12,168 bases of DNA from Chloromonas sp. AAM2. Taxonomy: Eukaryota > Chlorophyta > Chlorophyceae > Chlamydomonadales > Chlamydomonadaceae. Under the pieces are notes generated by a model. The model did not search any database. It saw only the letters and a list, made by a program, of their open reading frames with translations, and had not been told where the DNA came from. Within the stretch, counting starts at the first letter, position 1. Each line of letters begins with the position of its first letter. The stretch lies in NCBI GenBank assembly GCA_004335635.1, contig QAXH01001389.1:1-12168 (forward strand), read 5' to 3'. The position numbers and the translations under genes are program-made. Shown in pieces: positions 8,601-12,168 of this stretch.

Positions 8601-9550
8601 CTAACCCCTACAACCACACACCATAGAACAATCAGGACGGTTTAAACATTCGATAGAAGACCGGGCCACGTGTCACCACGGTCCACGTGAATGTTCCACA
8701 CCGCTGTGTGACGGGTGCGTCTTGCTCGTTGTCGTTGCCGCTGCACATGGCTCCACTCTTGCCTGTCTGCATTGTGCATGCGTCCCACCTCGTTCCCTAT
8801 GCTGCATGCTGAGCAGGCTAGGTTCTTGACTGCGGGGTATGCGGCCATGATCTCCACTGCCGCCTTGACTGCACCTGGACCGATGTCAGGCCCTGTGAAG
8901 GAGATCTGCAGGATGCAAAGCACTGCACCTGTTCGACCAGGTCTGAACACAAGGTTTCCACCATCATGGATGTTTGTGCAGCAGCTGAACTTGGACGTTA
9001 CGTAGCAGCTGAAGTCAGAGCACCTCATGCTTGGCTGGAGCAGCTGCAACTGCCGCAGTAGCTGAACGTAAACCATGGCTTTGGTGCCTAGGCAAGCTGA
9101 GTCATGGTGCTAAAGCTGCGAGCCATTGGCCTTGAAGCCATCTCAAACCCTGGAACACATTGGGTGTGTGCGTGCCTGACCTTGTCAATTGCAGAGCCTT
9201 CTAAGATGGCGTCCTCTATCTGTGAGGCAAGGCCCTTGTTGACAGCCACTCCTTGGCTGCGGCATGCTGCTTTGTATGTGGTCTGAACGGCATTCAGCTG
9301 TGCCAGGGCAAGCACTGCAGGGCAGGACAGAAGGAGTACAAAGCGTGCAAGGCATGTCAGTGGCGAATGTGTGCAATTGTTTAGTATGCACGAGTACGTT
9401 GCAAGCAGTCAAGCTGTGGCCAGTGTGCCTGTTGTGCTATCAGCTGGTTGCCCAGTGCAATCACAGCAACTCGCCAGTAGCAAGGCCGTAGAAAGGCCTC
9501 AAACACTCACGTTGCTTGCCATCTTTCTTGCTTTTGTCTTTTGGCGGCAT
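5642..9550 (-). CDS. Leucine-rich-repeat protein with Lys-rich ends and a Q/A-rich insertion (about 12 exons)
   Basis: Exons on minus: 9550-9511, 9314-9181, 8905-8789, 8607-8492, 8444-8403, 8221-7497, 7311-about 7135, about 7082-7028, 6920-6801, 6657-6567, 6232-6112, 5817-5642 (stop TGA); about 637 residues. It starts MPPKDKSKKDGKQ and ends KKSKKRSVSPKKK. LRR-like segments of ribonuclease-inhibitor style are LQVLVLDHNQLGDMG (from about 424), LTHLSMSNCGLG (473), LLLLNLSRNPLGGQGLTHLC (510) and VLNLSSCGFT to NIDLDANFFG (540-580). Weaker ones lie in exons 3 and 4. Exon 6 (about 151-391) is low complexity, with poly-Q and poly-A. LRR proteins are binding scaffolds; MPPK-type basic starts are common in algal ciliary proteins, so a ciliary or centriolar role is a guess. 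Phases agree except at exon 7/8, where donor and acceptor are uncertain. Exon 5 needs a 47-base intron and is less sure. Confidence 0.82.
6251..6299. repeat. GGGTA/GGGTG tract (telomere-like, G4-forming) in LRR intron 10
   Basis: The plus strand has at least eight GGG or GGGG runs spaced by T, TA or CA, mainly GGGTA pentamers. It lies in intron 10 of the minus-strand LRR gene, ending about 18 bases from the exon 11 acceptor, so the transcript carries CCCTA repeats there. The unit is five bases, unlike the TTTAGGG or TTTTAGGG of plant and Chlamydomonas telomeres. It is more likely a simple-sequence pyrimidine tract than a telomere scar. Confidence 0.8.
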
Positions 9551-10251
9551 GCTACCTCCCCAGGGGTGGTGAGGTTCTGCCCTTTACTCAGACTACCACT
9601 CCAGCTCAAAAGTATCAGGAACAGTAAAAAACGCTTAAAGGAAGGCTGTCCAGCGCATGTCATTGCAGCGACCTACATCTGCATCTGCATGACGTCGCGG
9701 TACATTGAGTACGGAACATTCAAACCGTTTCTGTTATCGCCGATGACTCGGAACGCGTTGATCCATCTCCATATCCAGGCGCCCCAGAGCCTACACTTCG
9801 GCCAATACCAATCCGACGTTGGTTATCAACACACTAGCAACCAAGGGCTTGAGGCTTGGACCGTGCGTGCATGCAGCGATTTTGTCGCCTAGCGGAACCC
9901 AAGGTAGGCCAAAGCGCTTGCATTGGCCCGTAAGTATCATATTCTCGCGTGACAAGTATTGCATTTGGGTCACTGCGAGCATGGGCTGCATGTGCAGGGT
10001 GACATGGTTGAGAGGGCTATGTCCCTATACAGCGTACAAAACAGTACGCTCGTGAAAGGCTGTGCCAAGCACCTCAGCAAGGCAACGTCAACAAGCTGAC
10101 CTGCTGGTACAAGACAGGCAGCCACTGGCAACCCGGGCAGCAACCTCACAACACACGCGTGTCTGGTTGTGCGTGCAACTGCGCTGCTGAGGGTGCGCAC
10201 ACCACGCCAGGCTGACGGCCCCAACAAGGCAGCCTCGAGCTGGTGGCAGCC
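9551..10251. promoter_or_regulatory. Intergenic region between two divergent genes, possible shared promoter
   Basis: The LRR gene starts leftward at 9550 and the coiled-coil gene starts rightward at 10252, leaving about 700 bases that must hold both promoters and 5' UTRs. No coding exon is supported inside. Short open frames on both strands (for example 9991-9791 minus) lack motifs. No TATA box or known element could be called with confidence. An unseen non-coding first exon of the plus-strand gene may also lie here. Confidence 0.45.
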
Positions 10252-12168
10252 ATGCGGTCTCTCAACCGCACTCTGGCCTCTGTGCCCACTCTGACAAGCG
10301 CCAGTGGCAGTCAGGATGGGTTCAAGGCAGAGTACGAAGAGAAATGTCTGGCGTTCCTGTCCGTACAGCGTAACTACGAGACTATGTCGCGCATGATGCA
10401 GCTCAAGCAGCAAGAGCTAGACCAGGTGTGTGCACGCTCTGGGGTGTGTGTCGGCTGGGGCAAGGCAGAGTGGCACGCTGCTACATGTGCTGTGTAGGGC
10501 ACACGTCGAACACCATGCTGCACGTATGGCACTTGTCGATCATCAGGAAGTGAGCTGGGGCTGCTTGTGCAGCAACCAGCAGCAGCAGCAGCAGCAAGAG
10601 CAGCAGCAAGAGCATTAATGGCTTTTCAGTATCATCTGGGTGTGCTTGGGTATGCGTCTGCTGCCCAGCTTACCTTGTAGTGCAGTGTGGCACTCCTGAC
10701 GTTTTGTGTGTCAAACGTATGCGTATGGCTTGCAGTGGTGGAGCCAGAGCCTCATGGCAAAACATTACACAATCCAAACCAGTGCCATAAGCTGTGGCGC
10801 CAGCAAGAGCCAGATCAACACACACATCAACCCGATGATTAAGTTGAGACCCGTCATTGCATGGATTCTGAGCCGCACTCTCCTGTTGGCCATGTCCTCG
10901 CCCAGGTGAAGCAGCTGTACGAGTGCGAGTCCACCAAGGCGGTGAGCCTCGGGGTGCAGCTGGAAGACGCGCTCAGCAGGGCAGCCAGGGCAGAGGCAAA
11001 CAATGCAAAGTAGGTGTGGGGCACAGCCCGAGTAACCCGCATGTCACATGGATGGCGCACGCGTTCATCATGACTGCGAGATCAAGTTGGGTTTTGAGTG
11101 CGTCACACACGCCCAGCTTTGTACCTGAGGCCATCTGCCATGAGACCTCGCCAGCATTCGGAGCGGCGACTATGAAGCATAATGCACTGTGTTAACGGCA
11201 CTGATCAACTCTGTTTGCATTGACTCTTGTCTGGTTTGTGTCCCTGATGCCATCACCATGGTGCTTTACACCCTGCAGGTTGTCAGGCATGCAGGAGGCC
11301 TACACTGCCCTGCAGGCTGAACACGCAAGGCTCAAGTACGAAGCCTCCCTGTCAGCGGGCAAAGCCACTGCTGCGAGTGATAAGCTGGCAAGGTGCGGTC
11401 TGTTCAGGGCTGTGACAAGCGATGAGGCCGGATGTGGCGCCCGCGGTTGGGGCGCCGAGCGGCACTGGGGCAGCGTCATGGTAGAAATGTGAGATGGCGT
11501 CCATGGGTGGCCATGCCTCCAGTGTTCGGTTGGAACCCTCGGCTCTTATCCCCTTTCAGACTCTGCAGACCCTTAACTGCCACCACTCCAATGCGTATTA
11601 TCATTTCATTCGTACATTAACAGGCCTCTCCTGCACTCCTATGTAACAAGAAATTGAACAGGAAATGACAGTAAGATGCTCCCATCTGTTAAGAATTACG
11701 CCGGCTAAGCCACAATTCGCCACTGATGAGTGAGCTCAGCCAAGACATGATAGGCACCTGTTGCCATCATGCTGCAGCTTCCAGAAGGCGACTGAGGATG
11801 CCGAGTTCAAGGCCAGCACCATTCAGCGGGAGCGCGATGCATGGCGCAGCACGGAGGAGGGCCACAAGGTGCGGCTCAGGCAGGGCCGCACCCACCAAGG
11901 CTGTGCCCACATCTGACACAGTGCCAAGCCTCCTTCACTACTAGTGTTGAATGCAGCAGCTTGCCATGCAGTGAGCGCGGTACGCTGGCCTAGTTCTCAA
12001 GCATACCCTGCTCTCAAATCCCCCAAACACCTCTTGCTATTCGCATGCAGCCCCAGGTGGACACCTTTGTAGCCTTACAAACTGTGTTTGTTGTATGCTG
12101 CAATGGAATCATCATCATCATCATCATCATTACATGGCTTTTCATGGTTCAACCCACGGTGCTGCAGC
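10252..12168 (+). CDS. Predicted coiled-coil protein, 5' part (four exons, runs off the window)
   Basis: Exons on plus: 10252-10425, 10906-11009, 11279-11392, 11778-11868. All introns are GT-AG and the phases fit (0, 2, 2, 0), giving 161 residues. After a Ser/Thr-rich start (MRSLNRTLASVPTLTSAS) the chain is rich in Lys, Glu, Gln, Ala and Leu without Pro: for example MQLKQQELDQVKQLYECES, LQAEHARLKYEASL and IQRERDAWRSTEEGHK. This indicates a long helix and probable coiled coil. The start is the first ATG after an in-frame TGA at 10213; an upstream exon is not excluded. No further exon is obvious up to the edge; a CTGCAG acceptor at 12162-12167 could open the next one at 12168. Family not recognised. 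A cytoskeletal or ciliary role would fit its divergent LRR neighbour but is only a guess. Confidence 0.72.
10577..10613. repeat. CAG microsatellite in coiled-coil gene intron 1
   Basis: CAG repeats interrupted by CAAGAG occupy this stretch of the first intron (10426-10905). An open frame across it would encode glutamines, but it lies beyond a clear GTGTGT donor and before the CCCAG acceptor, so it is treated as intronic. Confidence 0.8.
12108..12130. repeat. ATC microsatellite
   Basis: Seven ATC units plus AT run from 12108 to 12130, in the presumed fourth intron of the coiled-coil gene, about 30 bases before the candidate acceptor at the window edge. Confidence 0.85.

Noticed and set aside
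9970..10413. 147-codon minus-strand open frame opposite the coiled-coil start
   Set aside because: It is antisense to exon 1 of the coiled-coil gene and has no recognisable motif.
12053..12058. Six-base micro-exon CCCCAG after GCATGCAG in the coiled-coil gene
   Set aside because: It would fit phase 0 between AG and GT, but such a tiny exon cannot be supported without transcript data.

Overview
This window looks like nuclear DNA of a eukaryote with many short exons, most likely a chlorophyte green alga of the chlamydomonadalean type. The sequence itself shows GT-AG introns of roughly 50 to 960 bases, frequent CTGCAG acceptors, many intronic micro- and minisatellites, and a TGTAA polyadenylation-type signal. 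TGTAA signals are known to be typical of volvocine algae. The species assignment is an inference. No prokaryotic operon, tRNA, rRNA, CRISPR array or recognisable transposase was seen.

Three spliced genes can be assembled by hand. In nearly every case the reading-frame phase at one exon end matches the next exon start. (1) Minus strand, 4840 to 1911: an eight-exon gene for a 248-residue SOUL-family heme-binding protein with an N-terminal signal peptide and six cysteines in two clusters. (2) Minus strand, 9550 to 5642: about twelve exons for a leucine-rich-repeat protein of about 637 residues. It has lysine-rich ends and a large glutamine/alanine-rich insertion encoded by one long exon. (3) Plus strand, from 10252 past the right edge: the first four exons of a gene for a predicted coiled-coil protein.

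Layout: 1-1910 holds no convincing gene, only inverted repeats and probably the 3' UTR of the SOUL gene. 1911-4840 is the SOUL gene, whose largest intron carries an 11-copy minisatellite. 4841-5122 is its likely promoter, with a perfect TGACGTCA palindrome. 5123-5641 is the likely 3' UTR of the LRR gene, with a TGTAA signal and two paired hairpins. 5642-9550 is the LRR gene. 9551-10251 separates the LRR gene and the coiled-coil gene, which are transcribed away from each other and may share a promoter. 10252-12168 is the coiled-coil gene.

I see no gene cluster that demonstrates a new system. The most distinctive items are the secreted six-cysteine SOUL protein, the LRR protein split by a disordered insertion, its head-to-head pairing with a coiled-coil gene, and the two compensated hairpins in the LRR 3' UTR.
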